DNA of 64,000 nucleotides from Acinetobacter rudis (lineage in GTDB: Bacteria > Pseudomonadota > Gammaproteobacteria > Pseudomonadales > Moraxellaceae): NCBI RefSeq assembly GCF_031157835.1, contig NZ_JAVIDR010000007.1, positions 62,001 to 126,000 on the forward strand, in the 5' to 3' direction. Positions 45,906 to 55,056 of this stretch are shown in pieces; within the stretch, counting starts at the first letter, position 1; each line of letters begins with the position of its first letter. Made by a program: the position numbers and the translations under genes. Below the pieces are notes generated by a model that worked only from the letters and a program-made list of their open reading frames with translations, ran no database searches and was not told the DNA's origin.

Positions 45906-46005
45906 ATTTGCCTCCTTTTCATTATTTTTATTTAGACACGCTAACTGACTGAATATTTTTATGATTTACTGCTAAATGCTCTAGCAATGAAAAATTTAGT
46001 TTTCA

Positions 46006-46530
46006 TTACTTGGCACTCAGTGCAATATTTTTTTTGACCTCAATATATCCTTGCTTTGCATCATATTTTTTTTCTACTAAGCAAATTTTCGAGGCATCAA
46101 TGTGTACTACTTTTGCTTGGTTAGGCCCTAAAGTTGCTCCGCGATGTACCCATTCCAAATCACCTTCTGGTGTTTGAACTAACGCAACATATTCACCTGT
46201 AGCATTACGTAGACTGCCCTTAAAAAGTAAGCTCTCCAAAGAAAACAGTGCCAATGGCTGTGATCTTTCTGATGGTAAATTCAAAGGCTTTTGCAGCGCC
46301 GATTCAGTTAAAACTGTGCTCGGTACAAATGGGCTTCTTAAATGCTGTGCATTATATTGAAAATGTGGGGCTGGCTGAAAAGTGTATAGAGCCACATCAT
46401 TTTTTAATTTTAGCTGGTGAATTTCTGCTAAATCATGACTCACCGTATCAATTTGAGAGCTGCACGCAGAAATCAAAAGTGGCAAGGCATAGAAAGTACG
46501 TCTTATTTTTTCTATCAAAGGTATTTTCAT
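46006..46530 (-). CDS. pilP: Type IV pilus assembly lipoprotein PilP
   Basis: This 174-residue lipoprotein has signal sequence YALPLLISAC with the lipobox cysteine near residue 23. PilP couples the inner-membrane PilNO complex to PilQ. The C-terminal beta domain includes LESLLFKGSLR, EYVALVQTPEGDLEWVHRGATLG, the usual PilP fold. The N-terminal unstructured region has RSPFVP, the common PilP linker motif. It lies 100 bases upstream of pilQ. Confidence 0.88.
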   Translation of the reverse strand: MKIPLIEKIRRTFYALPLLISACSSQIDTVSHDLAEIHQLKLKNDVALYTFQPAPHFQYNAQHLRSPFVPSTVLTESALQKPLNLPSERSQPLALFSLESLLFKGSLRNATGEYVALVQTPEGDLEWVHRGATLGPNQAKVVHIDASKICLVEKKYDAKQGYIEVKKNIALSAK

Positions 46531-46602
46531 ATATCACTTTTTATTTATACACTGATCTTTAATTTTTCATGTCATTTACACACCTACACATCGGCTATTA
46601 TT

Positions 46603-47226
46603 TTACAAGTGAGCTTGATGATAAGTTTTGATCTGCAATTGATATTTGAGTAATGTCGCTGCTGAATGTTGGTTGGCTTCACTCTCCAACTCAATACTAA
46701 AATCATGCAAACTTATTAACTGTGGCAGCTTAGCTATTTCACTTACAAAGTGCCCCAAAGCATGATAGTCACCTTGTGCTTCAATCAAAATGGGCTGTAT
46801 CAATAAAAAATCCTGCTGAACTGTTGTCTCTAACTGTATATTTTTAATCTTTAGACCCGATACTCGTGCGCTTTGATGCAGTGTTGCAATGAGCTCAGGT
46901 AACTGCTCAGGCCTAACTAATAGTTGTAATTGTTTTGAAAAATAAGCTCTTAACTGCTGCATATTTTGCTGTTCATACCTTGCACGCATCAGTCGATAAT
47001 AACGAGAACGATAGGTGTTAAGTAACTTCTGTTGATGAATTCTTGCCTGCTCAATTTCCACAACTTTAGGATAAACAAATAAACCATAAGCTAGAGCCAA
47101 CACCACAGTAAAAAGTACAATCAAATAACAAAACTTAAGTAAACGTGGCCAATGAGCATAATCCTGCAAATCGATTTTTTGTAAGGCATGGATATAGAAA
47201 ATTAACTTTTGTTTTATGCTTTTCAT
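46603..47226 (-). CDS. pilO: Type IV pilus inner-membrane protein PilO
   Basis: This 207-residue protein has one membrane segment (FCYLIVLFTVVLALAYGLFV, residues about 31-50), a coiled coil and a C-terminal ferredoxin-like domain with LIQPILIEAQGDYHALGHFV. It pairs with PilN to form the alignment platform. The spacing from pilN (about 50 bases) and to pilP (about 70 bases) is looser than usual for this operon. The sequence is divergent, but layout and order make the call firm. Confidence 0.85.
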   Translation of the reverse strand: MKSIKQKLIFYIHALQKIDLQDYAHWPRLLKFCYLIVLFTVVLALAYGLFVYPKVVEIEQARIHQQKLLNTYRSRYYRLMRARYEQQNMQQLRAYFSKQLQLLVRPEQLPELIATLHQSARVSGLKIKNIQLETTVQQDFLLIQPILIEAQGDYHALGHFVSEIAKLPQLISLHDFSIELESEANQHSAATLLKYQLQIKTYHQAHL

Positions 47227-47275
47227 AACTTAAGGTATCGAAATTTCCTAATATTCAGCAGTTCTATTTTTTTCG

Positions 47276-47881
47276 TTAAGGAGACTTAGAATGCGGCAAA
47301 TCAAGTGCAATATTACTTAAATCAACAGTAACCACATAACGTCCATAACGGCCCTCATGATGCACATCAGCAGACTGTGAAGACGGAAGTTCATCTGGCA
47401 TGACAAAGGAGCGTATTACTGCATTTTGAAACCAGATCGAATGTTCCAATTGACGCAGTAAAGTAGAGACTGTACTTGGATGAACTGCTTTGCCTTCTAA
47501 TGTTAAACCACTACCATTTCGACTCACTTTCTCAAGATGTAAATCTTCAGGTAATAAACGTACTAACTCATCCATCAATCGTGCAGTTACTGGTCTTTGT
47601 CCTTGTAAATGGTGAAGAAACTGTATTTGTTTAAATTGTATTTGATCGTTTGTATTTATCTGCTCAATCTGTTTGAGTTCTATATCCAAATCTTGCTGGG
47701 CACTTGAAATCAACTGATTCGCTTGAATCTGGTCGTCTAATCTATACGCTTGATACGACCAGTCAATGAATGCCAAAAACAATGCCAAGAAACCTGCCCC
47801 TCCAGAAATCATCACAAAATTTTTTTTCTGTTCTTCTCTCTGTCGTTCACGCCACGGAAATAAATTAATTTCACCCTTCAC
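47276..47881 (-). CDS. pilN: Type IV pilus inner-membrane protein PilN
   Basis: This protein has about 201 residues. The N-terminal motif GEINLFPWRERQREEQKK corresponds to the IN(L/F)LPWRE peptide that binds PilM. A membrane segment, a coiled coil and a ferredoxin-like domain follow (LPEDLHLEKVSRNGSGLTLEG). I choose the GTG at 47881, which overlaps the pilM stop (GTGA) and has TAGG upstream. A GTG at 47890 adds three residues. It is coupled to pilM. Confidence 0.87.
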   Translation of the reverse strand: MKGEINLFPWRERQREEQKKNFVMISGGAGFLALFLAFIDWSYQAYRLDDQIQANQLISSAQQDLDIELKQIEQINTNDQIQFKQIQFLHHLQGQRPVTARLMDELVRLLPEDLHLEKVSRNGSGLTLEGKAVHPSTVSTLLRQLEHSIWFQNAVIRSFVMPDELPSSQSADVHHEGRYGRYVVTVDLSNIALDLPHSKSP

Positions 47882-48945
47882 GTCGCACACCTAAGTGCTA
47901 AACCACAAGCTAATAGCATGGCTGGTGCATCATGCATTAATTGTGTTTTATCCACCTGCGCAGATATATTCATTTGCATGAAGGGGTTTACAAGCGAAAC
48001 GGTATAAGCCAACTTTTGCTGTAGCAATACCACTAGACCTGCAAGTTGAGCACTACCTCCAGCTAACCATATATGTTGAATGGGTCGTGCAACCTCAGAA
48101 GCTTGAAAAAGATGTAATGCACGAGCAGCTTGTTGTACTGTTGCTTGTAGAAAAGGCGATAGTACTTCAACTTCATAATCTTTAGGTAAAGCCTTCACAC
48201 CTTGTTGTTTTGCACGTTGAGCCTCACTCAAAGACAAGCCATAGTAACGCTGAATATGTTGAGTCAATTGTTGTCCACCAAACAGCTGTTCATGGCTATA
48301 AATTGTTTTGTCTTGTGCAAATACGGTAAGTGTTGTGTTGTAATGTCCAATATCAAGTAAAGCAACCGTGTCGATTTGTTCAGGCAACAGCATCATTAAA
48401 TACCGATAAACACGTTCTAAAGCATAAGCTTCTACATCAACAATCTGAGCATTTAGACCAGCCAACTCCAATAACTCAATACGTGTATCTACATGTTCCG
48501 TTGGCGTCGCAGCCAAGAGTACTTTATAACGACCAGACAAAAGCTCTTGCTCTTTTAAATAAGTAAAATCCAAATTGACTTGATTCAAAGGGAAAGGAAT
48601 ATATTGCTCAGCCTCAATACGTATTTGTAATTCACGTTGATGTGTTGTTAGGTTTGCATCAATTTCAATTAATTTATCAATAACTAAGGCCGTTGGAATT
48701 GCAATAGCTGCACTCGAACTTCGAGGGTTGGCAATCCGTAAAGCCTGCCTTAATGCCTCAATAACAGCATCTGAATTGAGAATATTTTTTTCAAACACAC
48801 AGCCTTCATCTAAAAGGCTTACACCATAACTTTCAACTTGATATCGCCCATTTTTTTTAGAAAGTTCTAGTATTTTTACAGCTGTAGAACTAATATCTAC
48901 ACCTATTAGTAGCCGCTTGTTTCGCCTATGGAATAGTCTAAGCAC
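47878..48945 (-). CDS. pilM: Type IV pilus assembly actin-like protein PilM
   Basis: This 355-residue cytoplasmic ATPase-fold protein related to FtsA has LLIGVDISSTAVKILELS (phosphate-1), VALLDIGHYNTTLTVF (phosphate-2) and IWLAGGSAQLAGL (adenosine) motifs. PilM binds the PilN N-terminus and links the platform to the cytoplasmic motor. It is the first gene of pilMNOPQ and is divergent from ponA across 157 bases, the typical gammaproteobacterial order. Confidence 0.93.
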   Translation of the reverse strand: MLRLFHRRNKRLLIGVDISSTAVKILELSKKNGRYQVESYGVSLLDEGCVFEKNILNSDAVIEALRQALRIANPRSSSAAIAIPTALVIDKLIEIDANLTTHQRELQIRIEAEQYIPFPLNQVNLDFTYLKEQELLSGRYKVLLAATPTEHVDTRIELLELAGLNAQIVDVEAYALERVYRYLMMLLPEQIDTVALLDIGHYNTTLTVFAQDKTIYSHEQLFGGQQLTQHIQRYYGLSLSEAQRAKQQGVKALPKDYEVEVLSPFLQATVQQAARALHLFQASEVARPIQHIWLAGGSAQLAGLVVLLQQKLAYTVSLVNPFMQMNISAQVDKTQLMHDAPAMLLACGLALRCAT

Positions 48946-49102
48946 GGTTTTTTCCTTTTTATTTTGCCCAGTAACCTAAACGCAAAGCTGTTGGTCTTAT
49001 TTTTATCTTAGACTGGCATCTTCATCTAACAATCAATTAGATGAGAAGTTATACTGACCAGCAATTATGCTTGCCAAGAGCTCATATTAAAACTTACTTG
49101 TT

Positions 49103-51724
49103 ATGAAAAAGCTATCCAGTTCAGGTTCAGTCCATCCGTTTTTTTTGCTGATCATCATCTTGTTGATTGCGATTCCTATGGGCTTTTATGGGATGTATCT
49201 TTACATCGCTCCATCGCTCCCTGATATGAAATCGTTAAAAAAAGCGCCATTGATTAAACCTCTGCAAGTTTACAGTGCTGATAATCAATTAATTTCTGAG
49301 TTTGGCGGTAAATTGTCAGTTCCAGTTGAATATGAACAAATACCACCACACTTTATTCATGCCTTCCTTGCCGCTGAAGATTCATCATTTTTTGAACACA
49401 GTGGTATTAGCTTTAAAAGCTTGGGACGTGCATTAAGTGAAAGCTTATCTGGCTCTGATGTGCAAACAGGTGGTTCAACCATCACCATGCAGGTTGCAAA
49501 GAACTATTATCTAAGCCCTGAAAGAACATTAAAGCGTAAACTTACAGAAGTATTTTTGGCACGTAAAATTGAACAAAACCTAACTAAGCCAGAAATTTTA
49601 TCTTTATATGTAAATAAAATTTTCTTAGGTAAAAATGCTTATGGTATTGCTGCAGCAGCCAAGATTTACTATAACAAAAACTTAAATGAGCTCAGCATTG
49701 CCCAAATGGCGATGATCGCAGGTCTCCCTAAAGCACCATCAAAATACAACCCAGTGGTAAATCCAGAGCGAGCATTAGAACGTCGTAATTGGATTTTAGG
49801 GCGTATGCTACAGTTAGGTTATATTAATCAAACCGAATACCAAAAAGCAGTTGCTGAACCGATTAACCTAGATATGCCCGATCGCAGTGTCAACAACCGT
49901 TTCCTTTATGTAGGGGAAATGGTTCGCGCTGAAATGATCGACAAATTTGGGGAACAAGCGATCGATTCTGGGTATAAAGTATATACAACTATTGACTCAA
50001 AACGTCAGGAATACGCTGAAGAATCGGTACGTAAGGGCTTAGAAGCTTATGATATTCGTCATGGTTGGCGTGGTGCTGAGGCACATGACAAACCACTAGA
50101 AGAATTCTATCCATATGCCAACACTTTCCCAGCTAAGGTGGTTAAGGTAAATAGCAATAGCTTTGAAGCCTTAATGCAAAATGGTAAAACCGTTACTGTT
50201 GCATGGTCTGGAATGTCTTGGGCTCGTCGTTATATTAATGCAAATAGTGTCGGTGGTGCTCCAAGCAATGCCTCACAAATTGTAAAAGTAAAAGATATTA
50301 TTCGCCTACGCCCAAATGCTGAACAAACATCATGGGCTTTGGTGCAAGTACCGAATGTACAAGGACAGTTAATTTCTATCAATCCAAATGATGGATCAAT
50401 TGTCGCTATTGTTGGCGGTTATAATTTCCACCAATCTAAATTTAACCGTGCCATTCAAGGTTGGCGTCAACCAGGTTCGATTATCAAGCCATTTGTTTAT
50501 ACATTGGCTCTAGAACGCGGCATGACACCTTATACCATGCTAAATGATAGCCCGATTACCATTGGTGGTTGGTCACCTAAAAATGCGGATGGCCGTTATT
50601 TAGGGATGATTCCTTTACGTCGTGCCTTGTATTTATCACGTAATACTGTATCTGTACGTCTACTTCAAGACGTGGGTATTGAACGTACTCGCCAATTATT
50701 CATGGACTTTGGTTTACAAGAAGATCGTATTCCACGTAACTACACAATTGCTTTAGGTACACCGCAAGTACTACCAATCCAAATGGCAACTGGCTATGCC
50801 GCAATTGCCAATGGTGGGTATCGCGTTCAACCTTACTTCATTAATAAAATTGAAGATGCATATGGTAAAGTCATTTATCAAGCCAAGCCTGAATATGCGT
50901 GTATTCAATGTATTGCTCAAGATGCAGCAGTGAAAAAAGATGCCGAGAGTGCGAGCGGTGCAACACCTGACGATGAAGTGATACAGGAAAACAAACCAGC
51001 ATCTGCACCAGCTTCCGCAGTGGTTACAACAAATCGTCAGTTGACTAAAGAAGAGAAGAGCCAATATCGCCAAGCACAACGGATCATTAAGTCGAGTTCT
51101 GCATTTGACATGGCCAACATCCTCCGTGATGTAATTGTACACGGTACAGGTCGTGCGGCACTTAAGATTGGTCGTGATGATATTGCAGGTAAAACTGGTA
51201 CAACCAACGACGCAAAAGATGCTTGGTTTGCCGGCTTTAACGGTAAATTAGTGACTGTAACATGGGTTGGTTTTGACCGACCAACAACATTGGGTCGTCG
51301 TGAATATGGTGGTATTGCAGCTTTACCGATCTGGATTAACTATATGGACCAAGCTTTAAAAGGTACACCTTCAGCTTGGGTTAGCCTAGATGTCAACGCT
51401 AAAGCACCATTAACGCGTGAAGAACGTGGTCATCCTCAGCAACAGGTTATTGAAGGACAAAAAGATGAATACCGTACTTCACCGCCTCTCGCTCGTCCAC
51501 TGTATCGTCCTGCTCCAGTGACACCACCACGTAATCCTTCAAACGACTTTGCAGACTTACCTGCTCCAACAGCACCAAAACCAGTGGTTCGTAATAACAC
51601 CAGTACCACTACAACAACACATACCACTACGAGCATTACAACTCGTCCAGCAAATAGTGGCAATAACAGTACCCCAACGCGTAAACCTGACTCACTTGAA
51701 AACTTGATTAATGAAATTCAATAA
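49103..51724 (+). CDS. ponA: Penicillin-binding protein 1A
   Basis: This 873-residue bifunctional peptidoglycan synthase has an N-terminal membrane anchor (FFLLIIILLIAIPMGFYGMY). The glycosyltransferase domain has AAEDSSFFEHSGIS and TGGSTITMQVAKNYY. The transpeptidase domain has SIIK in RQPGSIIKPFVYTL, SRN in YLSRNTVSVR and KTGT in AGKTGTTNDAKDAWF. The C-terminal tail is threonine/asparagine-rich and low in complexity. Length and motifs match Acinetobacter PBP1A. It is divergent from pilM and followed by a strong terminator. Confidence 0.96.
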   Translation: MKKLSSSGSVHPFFLLIIILLIAIPMGFYGMYLYIAPSLPDMKSLKKAPLIKPLQVYSADNQLISEFGGKLSVPVEYEQIPPHFIHAFLAAEDSSFFEHSGISFKSLGRALSESLSGSDVQTGGSTITMQVAKNYYLSPERTLKRKLTEVFLARKIEQNLTKPEILSLYVNKIFLGKNAYGIAAAAKIYYNKNLNELSIAQMAMIAGLPKAPSKYNPVVNPERALERRNWILGRMLQLGYINQTEYQKAVAEPINLDMPDRSVNNRFLYVGEMVRAEMIDKFGEQAIDSGYKVYTTIDSKRQEYAEESVRKGLEAYDIRHGWRGAEAHDKPLEEFYPYANTFPAKVVKVNSNSFEALMQNGKTVTVAWSGMSWARRYINANSVGGAPSNASQIVKVKDIIRLRPNAEQTSWALVQVPNVQGQLISINPNDGSIVAIVGGYNFHQSKFNRAIQGWRQPGSIIKPFVYTLALERGMTPYTMLNDSPITIGGWSPKNADGRYLGMIPLRRALYLSRNTVSVRLLQDVGIERTRQLFMDFGLQEDRIPRNYTIALGTPQVLPIQMATGYAAIANGGYRVQPYFINKIEDAYGKVIYQAKPEYACIQCIAQDAAVKKDAESASGATPDDEVIQENKPASAPASAVVTTNRQLTKEEKSQYRQAQRIIKSSSAFDMANILRDVIVHGTGRAALKIGRDDIAGKTGTTNDAKDAWFAGFNGKLVTVTWVGFDRPTTLGRREYGGIAALPIWINYMDQALKGTPSAWVSLDVNAKAPLTREERGHPQQQVIEGQKDEYRTSPPLARPLYRPAPVTPPRNPSNDFADLPAPTAPKPVVRNNTSTTTTTHTTTSITTRPANSGNNSTPTRKPDSLENLINEIQ

Positions 51725-51755
51725 TCAATATTGAGAAAAGGAAAAATTTACCCAT

Positions 51756-51783
51756 AAAAAAGCCAGCAAATGCTGGCTTTTTT
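51756..51783. terminator. Rho-independent terminator after ponA
   Basis: A perfect 13-bp stem (AAAAAAGCCAGCA and its complement) has an AA loop, with T-tracts readable from both strands. It separates ponA from the convergent flavin reductase gene. Confidence 0.92.
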
Positions 51784-51862
51784 ATGGCGTTGTCGGTGTA
51801 GCATGACACTTAAGAAAATTATTATTCATGTAACATTGTCTACGAATGAATATTACACACGT

Positions 51863-52360
51863 TTAAGCGAGTTCCAACTGTTCTACACCCACATGATGAT
51901 AAGCACGATTAAAATACACCAAACTTTGTTCTTGTTGATTTTGTTGTATTGCAACAATAGGACAAATAAAAATCGTATGTGTTCCAACTTCTTGAATCTG
52001 TTCAATATGACAGTCAAAGCTCACTAAAGCATCTTTGAGTACTGGTGCACCTGTTTCGAGTGTAGTCCAGGTTCCATGTTCAAAGCGCTGTTCTGAACTC
52101 ATTTTCGATGCAAAAACATTTGAAATATGCTGATGCTGCGCGGCTAACACATTTACTGTTAAAATCTTATTTTCTACAAAATGGTGATGTGATCGGGAAG
52201 ATTTATTCATACAGACCAATAAAGTTGGAGGTGTATCTGTGACACTACACACAGCAGACGCTGTGAATCCATGGCTGCCAGTCTCCCCAGTTGTCGTTAC
52301 AACATTAACCGCACTGGTTAATGAAGACATTGCATTTTTAAAGTCTGTAGCATCTACCAT
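51863..52360 (-). CDS. Flavin reductase-family protein
   Basis: This protein has about 165 residues from the ATG at 52360, which is preceded by AGGAA. It is a FMN-binding split-barrel flavin reductase. Visible family blocks are FKNAMSSLTSAVNVVTT, HGFTASAVCSVTDTPPTLLVCMNKSSRSH and FASKMSSEQRFEHGTW. Such enzymes reduce free FMN or FAD with NAD(P)H for a partner monooxygenase. It lies downstream of mesX-mesD on the same strand, which suggests it could supply reduced flavin to that oxygen-dependent system. This link is inference. Confidence 0.85.
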   Translation of the reverse strand: MVDATDFKNAMSSLTSAVNVVTTTGETGSHGFTASAVCSVTDTPPTLLVCMNKSSRSHHHFVENKILTVNVLAAQHQHISNVFASKMSSEQRFEHGTWTTLETGAPVLKDALVSFDCHIEQIQEVGTHTIFICPIVAIQQNQQEQSLVYFNRAYHHVGVEQLELA

Positions 52361-52552
52361 CACTTTATTCCTAAACTGAATGTACTTGTGCATTATCCTC
52401 GGCTATGCGCTATCTTTCTACAAAAGTACATCTCGATCTGCGTTCTAAATAGAACCAACATTGATCTTCATAAAATAAGGGTCAGTTGTTTGAACTCTAT
52501 TTTTCAATAGCACAAACGGACCAACCCTCTTTACATCACCAATAACAGCAGC

Positions 52553-53587
52553 TTAACCTGCTAGTTCTTGTCGAATAATCTCAGCACCTGCACTGAGTGC
52601 ATTAAGCTTAGCTCTTGCCACTTGGCGAGATAAAGGCGCCATACCGCAGTTTGTAGATGGATAAAGTTTATCTGCATCGACAAATTGCAGTGCTTTACGT
52701 AGCGTATTGGCTACCTCTTCGGCAGTTTCAATTGTGTTGCTTGCTACATCAATAGCACCAACCATAACTTTCTTGCCACGAATAAGCTCAATCAAATCCA
52801 TTGGAACACGAGAGTTTTGGCATTCTAGTGAAACAATATCAATATTCGATGCTTGTAGCTTTGGAAAAGCCTCTTCATATTGACGCCATTCTGAGCCTAA
52901 AGTCTTTTTCCAATCAGTATTTGCCTTAATACCGTAGCCATAACAAATATGTACAGCTGTTTCGCATTTTAGACCTTCAAGAGCGCGCTCTAGCGTTGCA
53001 ACGCCCCAATCATTTACTTCATCAAAGAATACATTAAATGCTGGTTCATCGAATTGAATAATATCAACGCCTGCTGCTTCTAACTCTTTCGCTTCTTGGT
53101 TTAAAATTTTGGCAAATTCCCAAGCAAGTTTTTCACGGCTCTTATAGTGATTGTCATAAAGCGTATCAATCATCGTCATTGGGCCAGGCAAAGCCCACTT
53201 TATGGGTTGATCAGTAAGTGAACGCAAAAATTTAGCATCTTCAACGAATACTGGCTTTTGACGAGCTACCTCACCAACGACTGTAGGGACACTTGCATCA
53301 TAACGATTACGGATTCGTACCGTCTCACGTTTTTCAAAATCAACACCGCTCAAGTGCTCAATAAATGTTGTGACAAAATGCTGACGAGTTTGCTCACCAT
53401 CACTCACAATATCAATGCCAGCTTGCTGTTGTTCATGTAGTGCCAAACGTAAAGCATCTTGCTTGCCGTCAATCAATTGCTCATCTTGCAGCTTCCATGG
53501 AGACCATAGTTTTTCAGGCTCTGCAAGCCATGAAGGTTTTGGTAGGCTGCCAGCGGTTGAAGTTGGTAACAATATTTTCATATTCAA
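52553..53587 (-). CDS. mesD: Folate-independent methionine synthase MesD
   Basis: This 344-residue homologue of the catalytic C-terminal half of MetE lacks the folate-binding N-terminal half. Zinc/thiol ligands are visible in VHICYGYG (His, Cys), LECQNSR (Glu, Cys) and STNCGMAPL (Cys). PTSTAGSLPKPSW and IQFDEPAFNVFFDE are further family blocks. MesD forms a known folate-independent methionine synthase family that needs oxygen and the partner MesX. The mesX gene lies directly upstream here, with a gap of 22 bases, as in A. baylyi. It probably makes methionine from homocysteine with an unusual methyl donor. Confidence 0.88.
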   Translation of the reverse strand: MNMKILLPTSTAGSLPKPSWLAEPEKLWSPWKLQDEQLIDGKQDALRLALHEQQQAGIDIVSDGEQTRQHFVTTFIEHLSGVDFEKRETVRIRNRYDASVPTVVGEVARQKPVFVEDAKFLRSLTDQPIKWALPGPMTMIDTLYDNHYKSREKLAWEFAKILNQEAKELEAAGVDIIQFDEPAFNVFFDEVNDWGVATLERALEGLKCETAVHICYGYGIKANTDWKKTLGSEWRQYEEAFPKLQASNIDIVSLECQNSRVPMDLIELIRGKKVMVGAIDVASNTIETAEEVANTLRKALQFVDADKLYPSTNCGMAPLSRQVARAKLNALSAGAEIIRQELAG

Positions 53588-53609
53588 TAATCTTTTATCT
53601 TTAGGTTAA

Positions 53610-54587
53610 TTAAAGTGCGTAAGTCGCTGCCCACTGTTCCAAAACATTTTGGTATGGCTTGATAAAGCTCTCTTCAGTGAACTTGCCTTGCTTAACCGCT
53701 AACTGGCTGCGTTCTTCTCGATCGTAAACAATTTGAGTAAGTGAATAATCAGAGTTCTTCAAACTCGGTTGATAGCACTTACCTGCTGCTGCATTGGCAT
53801 TGTAAATTTCGGGACGATAAATCTTTTGAAAGGTTTCCATTGTGCTAATTGCACCAATGAGTTCCAAGTTCGTGTAATCTGCAAGCAAATCTCCACGGAA
53901 ATAAAATGCCAGTGGTGCAACACTATTTGCAGGCATAAAGTAGCGAACTTCTAAGCCCATTTTGCCAAAATATTGATCTGTTGAAGAAAACTCATTCTGT
54001 TGGTATTCAACACCTAAAATCGGGTGTACATTTTCAGTGCGGTGATAAGTCTTACTGCTTGAAACACTGAGGCAAATTACAGGAGCCTTCGTAAAGTTTG
54101 CTTTATAAGCATCGGAATTTACAAAGTACTTAAACAGCTTGCCATGTAAATCACCAAAATTTTCTGGAAGGCTAAATTTTGCCTGATCTTTATTGTGTTC
54201 CAAAAGCAACACACTAAAATCGTAATCTCGAACATAAGAAGAGAAACTATTGCCAACAATACCTTCAATACGTTGGTCATTCTTATGATCAATAATATTT
54301 GTTTTTAAAATTTCAATAATAGGAAAGGTTTCACCCTTACCTTCAATGTCCATATCTACAGAAATAATTTCAAGCTCAATTGCATAACGATCTGCATTAG
54401 GATTATCCCAATGAGCTAAGTCATTGAAACGATTGTTCATCATCTTAAGCGTATTACGCAAGTTCTCTTGACGACTTTCTCCTCGAGCCAAATTGGCAAA
54501 GTTAGTCGTAAGACGTGTGCTATCCGCAGGATGATAATTTTCATCGAAACTAATGCTCTTAACCGAGCATGTAAACTCATTACTCAT
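53610..54587 (-). CDS. mesX: DUF1852 protein, MesD partner MesX
   Basis: This 325-residue DUF1852-family protein starts MSNEFTCSVKSISFDENY and has ADSTRLTTNFANLARGESR and LEVRYFMPANSVAPLAFYF. DUF1852 genes occur beside mesD, and MesX is required for MesD methionine synthesis. The exact reaction is not settled to my knowledge. The gene leads the mesX-mesD unit. No membrane segment or signal peptide is seen, so it is cytoplasmic. Possible MetR-like sites lie in the gap upstream. Confidence 0.87.
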   Translation of the reverse strand: MSNEFTCSVKSISFDENYHPADSTRLTTNFANLARGESRQENLRNTLKMMNNRFNDLAHWDNPNADRYAIELEIISVDMDIEGKGETFPIIEILKTNIIDHKNDQRIEGIVGNSFSSYVRDYDFSVLLLEHNKDQAKFSLPENFGDLHGKLFKYFVNSDAYKANFTKAPVICLSVSSSKTYHRTENVHPILGVEYQQNEFSSTDQYFGKMGLEVRYFMPANSVAPLAFYFRGDLLADYTNLELIGAISTMETFQKIYRPEIYNANAAAGKCYQPSLKNSDYSLTQIVYDREERSQLAVKQGKFTEESFIKPYQNVLEQWAATYAL

Positions 54588-55056
54588 TGTGATCTCTACC
54601 CTAATTTCTGAGATAAAACCTAAATTTATTAACTACTCTTTCCAATTGCTTTCTGGTTCTCCCAGTCAAGCCTAATGTCAGTTTTAACGCTGTGCCTCTT
54701 GGCTCAACTGCAGATCAATGATCAAACTGTTTATATCTAAGAGCGATGTTGAGATTTATACCCGAATCACGACACCAATAAAAACGAGTTAATTTCACAA
54801 AAAAATGAGCTAAATTCATGATGAGCTTTTATTATGAAAAATTGTTCATCTTTTAATACCGTTGTAAATTTATCTTTCTCTCATTAACCCCTTCTAAAAA
54901 TTAGATATTCTGGCAGTGTCTTGCTGTACTTATTTATAATTAAATTTGATCCTTACCTACTACTGGGCGTTCTTTTCTAAAGCTAAAAATTTTTATTGAT
55001 TATTAATTTAAATTACACTATGAATAACATCACAACAAAAACCTTGGAAATAAAAA
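54588..55056. other. Non-coding gap between mesX and the DUF1460 gene
   Basis: This is a gap of about 470 bases between divergent genes. It contains two MetR-like dyads (54806-54848) and AT-rich promoter-like stretches. I find no riboswitch-like conserved core, no ORF with a plausible start and no RNA gene. Confidence 0.55.
54806..54848. promoter_or_regulatory. Two MetR-like dyads upstream of mesX
   Basis: TGAGCTAAATTCA (54806-54818) matches the MetR consensus TGAA-N5-TTCA with one mismatch. TGAAAAATTGTTCA (54835-54848) has perfect half-sites but a spacer of 6 instead of 5. Both are about 220-260 bases upstream of mesX. They are short and imperfect. Confidence 0.3.

Noticed and set aside
50771..51142. 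Minus-strand ORF of 123 residues inside ponA
   Set aside because: It is antisense to the conserved transpeptidase region and is cysteine-rich low-quality sequence, typical of a shadow frame.
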